Below are positions 1 to 7,913 of a stretch of 49,004 nt of DNA, in pieces. The DNA is taken from NCBI GenBank assembly GCA_903929885.1, contig CAIYWI010000076.1:1-49004 (forward strand). Direction: 5' to 3'. A program made the translations under genes and the position numbers. Numbering within the stretch: position 1 is the stretch's first letter; each line of letters starts with the position of its first letter. This DNA comes from an uncultured Phycisphaerales bacterium. Lineage in GTDB: Bacteria > Planctomycetota > Phycisphaerae > Phycisphaerales > UBA1924. The notes under the pieces were generated by a model. The model saw only the letters and a list, made by a program, of their open reading frames with translations, was not told the origin of the DNA and did no database searches.

Positions 1-19
1 CCTCGGTCATACTGGCGGC

Positions 20-328
20 ATGACACCATCCACCCGTGCCCGCTGGGCCGCCGTGCTGGACGACTTCGAGCGGTCCGGCCTCTGCGTTCGCGAGTTCTGT
101 GATCGTCGCGGCATCTCGGCTCCCATGCTGTACCGCCGCCGCAGGGAACTCGCAGCGACCGCCTTCGTCGAGGCCCGCGTCGCGATGGGCACGCCGAGCG
201 CTCCCATCGTCGTCGAGCTGCCCACGCGGGAGCTCCTCCGCGTGCCCGCCGATGCCTGCCCGCGAACGCTCGCCGCGATTCTTCACGCCATCGCCGCCGT
301 GCACGCGGCCGCGGAGGGCCGGGCTTGA
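20..328 (+). CDS. tnpA: IS66-type TnpA accessory protein (insertion sequence remnant)
   Basis: A 102-residue basic protein. The N-terminal half (residues about 7-45) has the helix-turn-helix layout of IS66 Orf1/TnpA: a tryptophan-led helix, then FERSGLCVREFCDRRGIS and the YRRRREL segment. In IS66 elements this small protein is an accessory to the DDE transposase TnpC. The stop codon overlaps a TTG start (TTGA) of a following tnpB-like frame, the usual translational coupling in this family. No tnpC is present, and tnpB breaks off within about 30 codons, so the element cannot move by itself. A CATACT hexamer at 8-13 may be a -10 box six bases before the ATG. The element may extend left of the window. 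Confidence 0.75.
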   Translation: MTPSTRARWAAVLDDFERSGLCVREFCDRRGISAPMLYRRRRELAATAFVEARVAMGTPSAPIVVELPTRELLRVPADACPRTLAAILHAIAAVHAAAEGRA

Positions 329-411
329 TCACGCTCCCTTCCCTCGCCCAGCTCGATCGCTCCCCGTCGCGGGTCTGGCTGGCCACGGCCCCCGTCAACG
401 TGCGATCATTC
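325..411 (+). pseudogene. tnpB: IS66 tnpB N-terminal fragment, truncated
   Basis: Read from the TTG at 325, the frame gives a segment with RVWLATAPVNVR followed by SF. This matches the conserved start of IS66 TnpB/Orf2 (xVWLxTxPxDMRxSFDGL). After SF the similarity stops, and the frame ends at 445, next to the convergent lipoprotein gene. The rest of tnpB and all of tnpC are missing, so this is a decayed or deletion-derived remnant. Identification rests on the short motif plus its correct position after tnpA. Confidence 0.6.
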
Positions 412-445
412 CGGCCAGATTCCCGCGGCGTCTGCCACGGAGCGA

Positions 446-958
446 TCAGGGCTGCGGAGCCGTGAAGATCGCCAGGTACCGGTACATCTGGTCCGTCCGC
501 GAGTACGGCACGCTCTCCCACACCGTCGTCGTCGTTTCCGTGGTCACCCGCTGCTCCTTGCCGTCGGAGCCCCGGAAGGTCGTCACGCCCCGGCTGCTGA
601 TGTCGCGAGGCCGGCTCATCGAACCCTCCGTGATCGCCGTGCGGCTGAACTCGCTCGACCAGTACACCCGCGTCGCGCCGACCTCCCCGGCCAATCGAAG
701 CAGGTCGCCCATGTCCGGCACGTACGCCGACTCGAACCGGCTCTCGCCCACCACCCGCTCGCCCGGCGGCGACACGAAGGCCTCCAACTGCTCCCACGTT
801 CGACGCTCGACGATCGCTTTGCCCGCCACCGTCGAACCCGTCGGTCCGGTCGACATCGCGTGGTAATGGTCCTTCCACGTGTTGGTGGCGCAGCCGGCCG
901 GCAACGCGGCGGCGAGAAGCACGATCAGGTGGTGCCATGGCGAGCGGAGCATCGTCAC
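446..958 (-). CDS. Predicted lipoprotein of unknown function
   Basis: A 170-residue protein with a lipoprotein signal peptide: basic start, hydrophobic stretch LIVLLAAALPAGC, and a lipobox Cys near residue 23. The mature part is about 148 residues, polar, rich in Thr/Ser/Glu, with no domain I recognise. A run of threonines (TTETTTT) lies near residue 140. Its ATG directly abuts the stop of the upstream comEC-like gene (958/959), so the two are probably co-transcribed. There is no functional link to DNA uptake in the sequence itself. It was most likely exported and lipid-anchored; whether to the inner or outer membrane is unclear. Confidence 0.75.
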   Translation of the reverse strand: MTMLRSPWHHLIVLLAAALPAGCATNTWKDHYHAMSTGPTGSTVAGKAIVERRTWEQLEAFVSPPGERVVGESRFESAYVPDMGDLLRLAGEVGATRVYWSSEFSRTAITEGSMSRPRDISSRGVTTFRGSDGKEQRVTTETTTTVWESVPYSRTDQMYRYLAIFTAPQP

Positions 959-3535
959 TCAGGGTACGGTCCCGCGGAAGCTCCCGTGACGCACGTCGCC
1001 TCCCGCGAGGAACTCGACGAACACGGCTCCGTCCCTCGCCGTGCAGTACCAGGTTCGCGAGGCGCGAACCTCCTCCCACCTCGCGTCGTCCAGCCGCCTG
1101 GGACCGCTCGATTGCAGCACGATTCGGGGTTGGAGCCATCCGCCCAGCCACTCGATCGACGCCGGTCGCGCCGAGCCGTGGTGGGGGACTTCGGCCGCAG
1201 CAGGACGCAGCGAGGGCCATGATTCCTTGAGGCGGGCGATGGCCCCGTCTTCCACGTCGCCCGTCAGCAGCAGCATGGGCTCGCGACCAAAGAGTGTCGA
1301 CGACACCGCCGCAGCCAGCGAGTGATCGTTGTCCTCGGCGCCGCCGAACCCCGGCTCGGGCCAGAGGAACTCGATGACGCTTGATCCCAACACGATCCGG
1401 TCGCCCCGGCCCACGACGGTCACGTCGATACCCGACGCTCGCAGTCCCTGCAGGGCGGCCGCGGCCGCGCCGTCGGGCCGCCGCTCCACCTCCGCCACGA
1501 ACCGCTCCGGCACCAGCACCCGCCGGATGCCCAGCGGCTCGGCCACGTCGAGGATCGAGCCGAAGTGGTCGAGGTCGGGGTGGGTGATCACCGCGAGCGG
1601 CACCTCCCGCACGCCCAGCCGCCTCGCCGCCGCGACGATGGGCGAGAAAGGCCCGCCCATGTCAGGCCCCGCCGCGTCCCACAAGACCGCGTCGCGTCCA
1701 CTCCGCAGGAGGTGGCATGTGCCGTCGCCCACGGCGAGCGTGTCCACCCGCAGGGCGGTGCGAGCCGCGAGCCCCGCGCCCGCCGCCCACTCCGCCACGA
1801 GCCAGCAGCCACACGCTGCCACCACGCCCGTCGCCGCCCATCGTCGTCGCGAGGGCCACGATCCGGTCAGGCCCAGCCGCAAGGCCATCGCCACCGCGGC
1901 CGTCGTCGCCAGCGTCCACGCCCACGAGATCGGAGGCACTCGCACGCTCGAGCCCGGCAACGCATCGAACCACTGAACCACCCCGATGGTCGCCGACGCG
2001 AGAAGGCCAATCAGGCCGCTCGCCCATGCCTCGACGCCCGGCACCACCACGCCGGCCAGCAGCGAGAGAAAGCCCACCCACAGCAACACCGTCGCCAGCG
2101 GCGTCAGCAGCAACCCCGTGATGACCGCCAGCGGACTCAGCACCCCCGCCCGCGCCGCCAGCACGGGCACCGACACCAGCCAGCATGACACGTTGGCCGC
2201 CACGGCCGTGACGGCCCCGTCCACCAGGCGATCTCGGACGCGGATGTGGCCGGGACGGATCGTTCCCCGCAGTCGCGATGGCATCAACGCCTCTCGCACG
2301 TGGGGCGTGAGCCACAGCAGCGATGCCGTCAGCCCGACGCTGAGCTGAAAGCCCAGCGACCACGCTTCCATCGGGTCGCGGATCAGCAGCAGCAGCGCGA
2401 TCCAGCCAAGCAGCGTCAGCCGATCGTGACGGCGCGAGGTCAGTTCCCCTCCGATGATCAACGCCGTCATCATCGCCGATCGCAGGATCGGCGATTGTGG
2501 CGGCACGATCGACGCATACAGCAGCACCAGCGCGCCCACCGTCAAGGGCTCCAGCCACCCGCGATCGCCCGTCAGACGCAGCAGCACGATCGCCAGTCCC
2601 GCCATCACGCTCAGGTGGAAGCCCGAGATCGACAGCACGTGCACCACGCCCTGCCGCGCGAAGGCGTCGACCATCTCGCCCTGCGAGGCGTCGAACTCAC
2701 CCAGCATCAATCCCAGCACCAGACTCCGCACCGCGACGTCATCGCCCGCCGCGTTCAGCAGCACGGTTCTGGCCCGCCCCCGCACGCCGTCCAAGGTCTC
2801 GAGTCGCCACGACCTGAGACGATCGAGGGCGCCGTCGGGAACGCCCAGGGACCTCGCAAGCGTGCCATCGGACACGTGGAGCGTGCCGCAGAACCCGCGT
2901 GAGGCCGCGATGGCGGCGATGTCGGTCGCTCCGGGATTGGCCGCCTGCTCGATGGGCGAGAATCGCCCGAGCAACTCCACCCGCTCGCCGGCGACCAACG
3001 CCGCGGGCGCCGCACCAGCCACGCGAACCCACACGCGGCCCCGCACCGGTCGCCACGTGCCATCGCTCTCGATGGCCTGGGCTTCGAAGGTGAATCGCTG
3101 GGCGGCCGGCCGCGGCGAGAACGAGGCGAGCCGCCCGGCGGGCGGCGTCGCTGCCGCAGGCGACGTGAGGGCGATCCCGCGAAGTCGAAGCAACGGTTCG
3201 GCCGCTCCCTGCGTGTCGAGCATCGCCGCGAAGGTGCCGGCCCGCGACTCGACCACCCGCGTGACATGCCACGCTCCTCCAAGGCACGCCGAAGCGGCGA
3301 GCATCGGCGCGATCCACCACCGGGTCCAGGCCACGCCCGCGGCCGCGATCCCGCAGGCCGCGGCGGCGATCCACCACGGCCACGACACGCTCGCTCGCAG
3401 GGCGTCGGCCAACGCAAGCCCGGCCACGAAGCACGCCAGCAGGCCATACACGCGAGCGCGTGCCGCCGCCGACGATGCGCGTCGAGCGTTGCGCCACGGC
3501 GAGTCGGTGTCGGTTGCAAGCAGGGCGTCGCCCAC
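959..3535 (-). CDS. comEC: ComEC/Rec2-family DNA-internalisation channel with MBL domain
   Basis: An 858-residue polytopic membrane protein from a GTG start. It has the three-part ComEC plan: an N-terminal DUF4131-like region with an OB-like soluble part (about 1-230), a Competence membrane domain with HVLSISGFHLSVMAGL near residue 295, and a C-terminal metallo-beta-lactamase domain from about 600 with VITHPDLDHFGS and a later LLTGDVED. ComEC moves single-stranded DNA across the inner membrane in natural transformation. Length is within the family range (about 700-850). No comEA, comF or dprA lies nearby. The lipoprotein gene follows without a gap. The start is shared with the divergent rsmG promoter region. 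Confidence 0.9.
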   Translation of the reverse strand: MGDALLATDTDSPWRNARRASSAAARARVYGLLACFVAGLALADALRASVSWPWWIAAAACGIAAAGVAWTRWWIAPMLAASACLGGAWHVTRVVESRAGTFAAMLDTQGAAEPLLRLRGIALTSPAAATPPAGRLASFSPRPAAQRFTFEAQAIESDGTWRPVRGRVWVRVAGAAPAALVAGERVELLGRFSPIEQAANPGATDIAAIAASRGFCGTLHVSDGTLARSLGVPDGALDRLRSWRLETLDGVRGRARTVLLNAAGDDVAVRSLVLGLMLGEFDASQGEMVDAFARQGVVHVLSISGFHLSVMAGLAIVLLRLTGDRGWLEPLTVGALVLLYASIVPPQSPILRSAMMTALIIGGELTSRRHDRLTLLGWIALLLLIRDPMEAWSLGFQLSVGLTASLLWLTPHVREALMPSRLRGTIRPGHIRVRDRLVDGAVTAVAANVSCWLVSVPVLAARAGVLSPLAVITGLLLTPLATVLLWVGFLSLLAGVVVPGVEAWASGLIGLLASATIGVVQWFDALPGSSVRVPPISWAWTLATTAAVAMALRLGLTGSWPSRRRWAATGVVAACGCWLVAEWAAGAGLAARTALRVDTLAVGDGTCHLLRSGRDAVLWDAAGPDMGGPFSPIVAAARRLGVREVPLAVITHPDLDHFGSILDVAEPLGIRRVLVPERFVAEVERRPDGAAAAALQGLRASGIDVTVVGRGDRIVLGSSVIEFLWPEPGFGGAEDNDHSLAAAVSSTLFGREPMLLLTGDVEDGAIARLKESWPSLRPAAAEVPHHGSARPASIEWLGGWLQPRIVLQSSGPRRLDDARWEEVRASRTWYCTARDGAVFVEFLAGGDVRHGSFRGTVP

Positions 3536-3597
3536 GGCCGGAGCGTACGAGGACCCGTCCGGCAGGGTCGAGCGGACGTCGCCGCTTCATGCGCTGG

Positions 3598-3603
3598 TAT
3601 GAT
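3598..3603 (+). promoter_or_regulatory. -10 box TATGAT close to rsmG start
   Basis: TATGAT ends five bases before the rsmG ATG at 3609. Initiation at the normal distance would begin the transcript at or beside the start codon, giving a leaderless mRNA. No good -35 box was seen. It belongs to a recurrent pattern in this window. Confidence 0.45.
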
Positions 3604-3608
3604 CGTTC

Positions 3609-4385
3609 ATGCCCTTGGCCCCCACGCAGCAGTTTCTCGATGCCGCCGCCTCGCTCGCCATCGCGTTCGATGACGGCGATCTTGAGCGGCTGGGGGCCTA
3701 TCTCGAGCGCTTGCTCGAGGCCAACAAGACGACCAACCTCACGGCCATTCGCGAACCCGAGGCGGCATGGATGCGTCACATCCTCGACTCGCTCACGCTC
3801 CTGCCGCCCCTCTCCGAACTGCCGGAAGGAGCCACGGTGATCGACGTGGGGTCCGGCGGCGGCCTGCCCGGCATGCCCTTGGCCATCACCATGCCCCACC
3901 TGCGATTCACGCTGCTTGAAGCCACGGGCAAGAAAGCGGTCTTCCTGCGCACGACGGCTCAGGCCCTCGGCCTTTCGAACGTGACGGTGCTCTGCGAGCG
4001 AGCCGAAAAGGCCGCCCACGATCGGGGCGAACGCACCGGCGCGGGGCGTCACGGCGGTCATCGCGAGGCCTACGACGCCGTGGTGGCCCGCGCCGTCGGG
4101 CGGCTCGTCTCGCTCGCGGAGATCACCATTCCCTTCGCGAAGGCCCCTTCGGAAGGGCACGCGGGGGGCGAGGTCCTGCTCATCAAGGGACAACAGGCCG
4201 ACGAGGAACTCGAGGAGTCCAAGGCCGCGCTCCACGCCCTCAAGGCCGTGCACGTTCGCACGTTCGACACGCCCACGGGCCGGGTGATCGTGCTGGGCAA
4301 GGGAGCCGCCACGCCCAAGCTCTTCCCCAGACGCGACGGTGAACCCAAGCGATCGCCCCTGGGCGTCCGCAAGGAACGCGACTGA
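3609..4385 (+). CDS. rsmG: 16S rRNA (guanine-527-N7)-methyltransferase RsmG
   Basis: A 258-residue GidB/RsmG-family SAM-dependent methyltransferase that makes m7G527 in 16S rRNA. Diagnostic segments: YLERLLEANKTTNLTAIRE (residues about 34-52), HILDSLTLLP, and the SAM-binding motif VIDVGSGGGLPGMPLAI near residues 80-96. A later block carries VVARAVGRLVSLAE. There is an insertion rich in Gly, Arg and His between about 135 and 155 (GERTGAGRHGGHRE), longer than in common homologues. The basic C-tail ends KRSPLGVRKERD. It converges on a small anchored-protein gene only 15 bp downstream. No gidA/mnmG or parAB neighbours are present, unlike in many bacteria. Confidence 0.93.
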   Translation: MPLAPTQQFLDAAASLAIAFDDGDLERLGAYLERLLEANKTTNLTAIREPEAAWMRHILDSLTLLPPLSELPEGATVIDVGSGGGLPGMPLAITMPHLRFTLLEATGKKAVFLRTTAQALGLSNVTVLCERAEKAAHDRGERTGAGRHGGHREAYDAVVARAVGRLVSLAEITIPFAKAPSEGHAGGEVLLIKGQQADEELEESKAALHALKAVHVRTFDTPTGRVIVLGKGAATPKLFPRRDGEPKRSPLGVRKERD

Positions 4386-4400
4386 TCGCGCCGCGATGGT

Positions 4401-5030
4401 TCAGTCCAGCAATCCGCCTTCATTGGTCGCGATCATGCCCGCGACGACCGAGTCGGTCCGGTCCTCGAACATGCGCGCCTGCGAGAGGCGAGCCCTCGCG
4501 CCGGGCGCCACCGTGTGCGACGGAGTGTCGTCCAGCGACATCTGGATCGCCCGCGACGGGCTCGCCATCAACGGCGTGCCGGGCAATGCCGCCGGCGCCA
4601 TCGACACGTCGGGACGGAACGCGGGCGAGGTCCGTGTCGAGGCGGCGTCACGCAAGGCCTGAGGCATCGCGTGCGAGTGCAGGAAGGTGATCGCATAGTC
4701 GCGACTCTCCTCCGCCGCGACATCGGCCCTCATGTCGCGACACCACGCAGGCAACGAGGCCACCGACATTCGACGGATCGCCGTCCAATCGCTCTCCCAC
4801 AGTTGCCACAGGCACGCGTCGGCGCCAGGCGAGCCCCGCTCGCGAAGCCAGATCGCCCGCGAGAAGGTCATCATCTGCGATCGAGCAGAAATCGAGAGCC
4901 GCTGCAGTTCCCGCTCGCGCCGTTCAGACTCCGCCTCCACGCCCACGGCCAGCGACTGGTGCATGACGCAGCCCAACGCGATGGGCGCAACGACTCCCGC
5001 CAATCTGATGGACGCCCACGGCAAAGGCAT
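4401..5030 (-). CDS. Hypothetical signal-anchored protein
   Basis: A 209-residue protein with one N-terminal hydrophobic segment (IRLAGVVAPIALGCVMHQSL, residues about 8-27), either a signal anchor or a signal peptide. Next comes a charged coiled-coil-like stretch (VEAESERRERELQRL), then an Ala/Ser/Arg-rich body with no recognised domain. A possible -10 box (TACACT, minus strand) at 5074-5079 would give a leader of roughly 40 bases. It stands alone between convergent rsmG and the downstream end of folE2. Similar small TadE/pseudopilin-like anchors exist, but I see no E5-type prepilin motif, so no function is assigned. Confidence 0.6.
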   Translation of the reverse strand: MPLPWASIRLAGVVAPIALGCVMHQSLAVGVEAESERRERELQRLSISARSQMMTFSRAIWLRERGSPGADACLWQLWESDWTAIRRMSVASLPAWCRDMRADVAAEESRDYAITFLHSHAMPQALRDAASTRTSPAFRPDVSMAPAALPGTPLMASPSRAIQMSLDDTPSHTVAPGARARLSQARMFEDRTDSVVAGMIATNEGGLLD

Positions 5031-5157
5031 GTCTCTCTCCGCGCCGCACGCGACACCGCCCGCGGCATGCCACAGTGTACGCGCACGGCGGGCACGCGTG
5101 ACAGCAAGTCGTCACCCGCCATCGCCACGCGTGGCGGATGTCGAGATCCGCAATGCG

Positions 5158-5973
5158 TCAGGATTTGGATCGGGTGATCTGTGCGTACGCGTTGTGGTTG
5201 TGGATCGACTCGAAGTTCTCCGAGCTGATCTCGTACCAGGTCACGCGGGGTTCGGCCTCGAGGCCCAGCGCCAAGTCCCGGACGATGTCCTCGACGAACT
5301 TGGGATTCTCGTACGCCCGTTCGGTGACGAACTTCTCGTCAGGCCGCTTGAGCACGGCGTACACCGGGCAGGAGGCCGCCTGCTCGAGAACGCCCACCAG
5401 GTCCTCGATCCACAGCATGCCCTCGAACTTCACCTTGGCCTCGATGCGGCACCGCTGGTTATGCGCCCCGTACTCGCTGATCTCCTTGCTGCAAGGGCAC
5501 AAACTAGCCGCCGGCGCCGCCACCGACATCATGAACTCGCTCACGCCGTTGGCCGTGCACTCGAACTTCACCCGGTAGTCCATGAGCCCCGGCATCTTGG
5601 TGACAGGGGCCTCCTTGCGGATGAAGTAGGTGAAGGAGCACTCGAAGTGCGCCACCTCGGCGTGCAACTTTTCACAGATCGCCCGCGCGATGGCCGGAAT
5701 CTTGTCCGGCGTCAGCGGTTCGCAGGTCTGCTCATTGAGCACCTCGAGGAACCGGCTCATGTGCGTCCCCTTCTGGTGGTCGGGCAACGCCACGTACATG
5801 TTGATCGACGCCACCGTCGTCTGTTCGCCCCCGTCCTTGGTCCGCAGGCGGATGGGATAGGTCACGTCCTTCACGCCCACGCGGTCGATGGCGATTCGAC
5901 GGACGTCCCGACTGGCCTGGACGTCCGGCATCGCGGTCGCGGAGATGCCGGTTCGGATGGAGGGAATGGTCAT
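5158..5973 (-). CDS. folE2: GTP cyclohydrolase FolE2 (type IB)
   Basis: Predicted to turn GTP into dihydroneopterin triphosphate, the first step toward folate and also queuosine. FolE2 signature blocks are present: PDVQASRDVRRIAIDRVGV at the N-terminus, ASINMYVALPDHQKGTHMSR, and the catalytic-region segment SLCPCSKEISEYGAHNQR with the conserved Cys. The C-terminus has YEISSENFESIHNHNAYAQ. The ATG at 5973 gives 271 residues, the usual length. The open frame extends 39 codons further upstream but that part has no family similarity. It follows the riboswitch operon on the same strand after a 186-bp gap that holds a GC-rich hairpin, so separate transcription is likely. No Zur-like AT-rich palindrome was seen. 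Confidence 0.92.
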   Translation of the reverse strand: MTIPSIRTGISATAMPDVQASRDVRRIAIDRVGVKDVTYPIRLRTKDGGEQTTVASINMYVALPDHQKGTHMSRFLEVLNEQTCEPLTPDKIPAIARAICEKLHAEVAHFECSFTYFIRKEAPVTKMPGLMDYRVKFECTANGVSEFMMSVAAPAASLCPCSKEISEYGAHNQRCRIEAKVKFEGMLWIEDLVGVLEQAASCPVYAVLKRPDEKFVTERAYENPKFVEDIVRDLALGLEAEPRVTWYEISSENFESIHNHNAYAQITRSKS

Positions 5974-6026
5974 GATCGGTTCCGGGCAGCAGGTCGTGAT
6001 GCGCCCCGAACGGGCGTCGAACCCAT

Positions 6027-6046
6027 GGGAGCGGGAGTCCGCTCCC
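6027..6046. repeat. GC-rich inverted repeat between membrane gene and folE2
   Basis: GGGAGCGG and CCGCTCCC form an 8-bp perfect stem with a 4-base loop. It lies 54 bp before the folE2 ATG and 113 bp after the stop of the upstream membrane-protein gene. There is no T-tract on either side, so it is not a standard intrinsic terminator. It could be a folE2 leader structure or an attenuated transcript end. Confidence 0.4.
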
Positions 6047-6159
6047 GAGACATCAAGACATGCCGATGGTAGGGAAGGGGCCATGTCCACGGATTCGCCG
6101 CCCCGGCAGCCCCTGATTCAGCCTCGGTCGCGAAGGCGTCGAATTCGGATCCCAAAGGG

Positions 6160-7053
6160 TCAGGTTCCTGGCGTGGGCTCGCCCATCTCCATGGCCCGAA
6201 CATCCAGCACCGCGCCCGCCCACCCCATGCCCACCTGCACTCCGAGCAACGCTCCGGCCGCCCAATCCACCGGCAGCGGCCGAGCCGCCGCAAGCAGCCG
6301 ATCGGCGTACAACGCCGAAAGCAACTGATCGCCGTGCATGAACCTCGCCGCCACCGGAGCGGCGACCGCCGCCAGCACCATGCCGATGCTCGGCGCCGCC
6401 GGATGCAGGCTGACCTTCGCGGCTCCCGCCACATAGCACGAGGCCATGCCGCAAGCGATGCCCGCAACGACCGCTCCCATCAGGGTTTGACCCTTGAGCC
6501 CGCTCATGCACAGCAGCGAGGCCGCTGCGACTGCGGCACCGGCGCCGATCACCACGGCCGCCGCCGTCACGCCCATCGCGGGACGATCCGCCGACTTGAC
6601 GAGCATGCCCGCCAGCCTCGAACCGGGCTTCGTGGTCAGCGCGGGCTGGCTTGACGCCGCCGCCAACGTCGCCGCGTGGGCGATGCCGGCCGCCGCCGCC
6701 GTCAACACGAACCCTTCGAGCGCCAACACGAGCAGGTTCACCGAGCCGCCGGTGGCCCTGATGATCGACTCGACGGTTCCCAAGTGCCAGGACGTCCAGC
6801 CGAACATCACGCCCGCCATCGCCAAGCCCGTTCCCAGCGAGAAGAGACGCGAGGCGATGACGCCCACCACGGCGGCCGCCGCGATCACCGCCATGCCGAT
6901 GATCGCGCCGGCCATCGGCGTCTCGCCCACCAGAAGCGAGCAGGCATGCCCTCCCTGTCCGTCACGGACGAACCTGGCGAGCCAACCCGCGGCCGGACCG
7001 ATGGCCAGCAGGCAGGCGAGGATGTAGGTCCAGCGCAGGATCGTCTTGATCAT
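6160..7053 (-). CDS. Polytopic membrane protein, last gene of the riboswitch operon
   Basis: About 297 residues from the ATG at 7053 (MIKTILRWTYILACLLAIG), dominated by Ala/Gly/Val-rich hydrophobic segments. I count roughly eight to nine possible membrane helices, with a polar loop near residues 145-165 (KPGSRLAGMLVKSADRP). No transporter signature is recognised. It sits 35 bp after the pseudopilin gene on the same strand. It may be the inner-membrane part of the riboswitch-controlled unit, but a TACACT -10 box seven bases before the ATG suggests it can also be transcribed alone. An ATG 15 codons further upstream overlaps the preceding stop and is less likely. Confidence 0.7.
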   Translation of the reverse strand: MIKTILRWTYILACLLAIGPAAGWLARFVRDGQGGHACSLLVGETPMAGAIIGMAVIAAAAVVGVIASRLFSLGTGLAMAGVMFGWTSWHLGTVESIIRATGGSVNLLVLALEGFVLTAAAAGIAHAATLAAASSQPALTTKPGSRLAGMLVKSADRPAMGVTAAAVVIGAGAAVAAASLLCMSGLKGQTLMGAVVAGIACGMASCYVAGAAKVSLHPAAPSIGMVLAAVAAPVAARFMHGDQLLSALYADRLLAAARPLPVDWAAGALLGVQVGMGWAGAVLDVRAMEMGEPTPGT

Positions 7054-7060
7054 GGCTTCA

Positions 7061-7066
7061 AGTGTA
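7061..7066 (-). promoter_or_regulatory. -10 box TACACT seven bases before the membrane-protein start
   Basis: On the minus strand TACACT is followed by seven bases and then the ATG at 7053. This fits a leaderless or near-leaderless transcript internal to the operon. The -35 region is weak. Confidence 0.4.
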
Positions 7067-7088
7067 GTGGCACGATCGCGATGGCGAC

Positions 7089-7913
7089 TCAGCGCCACGC
7101 CGCCGCGTCAGGCACATACGCCTCGTTGTCGAGGCCCACCGAGCCGATGCCCATCGACGGATGCGTCAGCCACTCGGCCCGGGCCGTCACGTGCCGCACC
7201 GAACCGTCCGCCCGCGCGGTGCCCGTCGTTCCTCCGTCGCCCTCCCGACGGGCGTGGTGACGAAAGGCCGTCGTCGGCGCTGGATTGGGCGTCCAGGCGC
7301 GACGCGCGTACAGCAGCGGCGGATCCAGCAGGGCGCAGTTCGACGCCGGCGATCCCGGCAGCAGCGTGTCCGCGAACACCAGCAACGCCGCCGGAGCGGG
7401 AATCTCGAACAATCGTCGCCACGGACGGAACCCGATGGATCGATCCCACCCCGGCGTTCGCGAGGGCGTCAGGTAATAGCCGTTGTACCCGAACGTGCTC
7501 GTGGGTTGCGGACGATCGGGGTTGCCCTGCGGCGTGTAGCTGCCCCACGCCTGCGACGGGCACTCGTACACCGATCGCACGCTCAGTGAGCCGTCGAGAT
7601 ACGGCGACAGGAACCCCTTCGAGTGATCCACGCCCGCCGCCGTCGTGCCGTGCGTGCCCCACCAGTAGATCGATTCGCCCCCCAGCGGCACGTCCGGCGT
7701 CCGCGTGTACGCCAGAGGCATCGCCCGCTCCTGCCACGTGTTGGCGTACATCACCCATCCCAGCGTCATCTGGCGAAGGTTCGACGTGCACGCCGCCGAT
7801 CGCCCCGACTCCCGCGCCGCCCGCAGCGAGGGCATCATCAGCGACAGGCACACCCCCATCACGGCGATGGTCACCAGCAGTTCGACCAGCGTGAACCCGC
7901 GGCGGCGCCTCAC
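7089..7913 (-). CDS. Pseudopilin-like protein (prepilin N-terminus, H-X9-DG type)
   Basis: A 274-residue protein. It begins RRRRGFTLVELLVTIAVMG, a class III prepilin/type II secretion pseudopilin leader with cleavage after Gly and Glu at position 5 of the mature form. A hydrophobic helix and the SAACTSNLRQMTLGW segment typical of planctomycete DUF1559-like pseudopilins follow. Near the C-terminus HHARREGDGG leads into ADGSVRHV, the H-X9-DG motif. The GTG at 7913 overlaps the stop of the upstream beta-propeller gene (GTGA), with a GGGAGGT ribosome site in front; this decides the start. The long open frame continuing upstream is a shadow. Such proteins enter a T2SS/T4P-like machine, or act as surface proteins in planctomycetes. 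Confidence 0.85.
   Translation of the reverse strand: MRRRRGFTLVELLVTIAVMGVCLSLMMPSLRAARESGRSAACTSNLRQMTLGWVMYANTWQERAMPLAYTRTPDVPLGGESIYWWGTHGTTAAGVDHSKGFLSPYLDGSLSVRSVYECPSQAWGSYTPQGNPDRPQPTSTFGYNGYYLTPSRTPGWDRSIGFRPWRRLFEIPAPAALLVFADTLLPGSPASNCALLDPPLLYARRAWTPNPAPTTAFRHHARREGDGGTTGTARADGSVRHVTARAEWLTHPSMGIGSVGLDNEAYVPDAAAWR

Noticed and set aside
6010-6026. tRNA T-arm-like sequence on the minus strand (stem with a TTCGACG loop)
   Set aside because: A 5-bp stem and T-loop-like heptamer are present, but no acceptor, D or anticodon arms fit around it, so it is not a tRNA or a plausible attachment-site fragment.
5974-6090. 39-codon upstream extension of FolE2
   Set aside because: The extension has no similarity to the family and precedes the usual N-terminal block. 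The ATG at 5973 gives the normal length.
5974-6159. Possible Zur or other zinc-responsive operator before folE2
   Set aside because: FolE2 is often zinc-repressed, but no AT-rich Zur palindrome is present; only a GC-rich hairpin.
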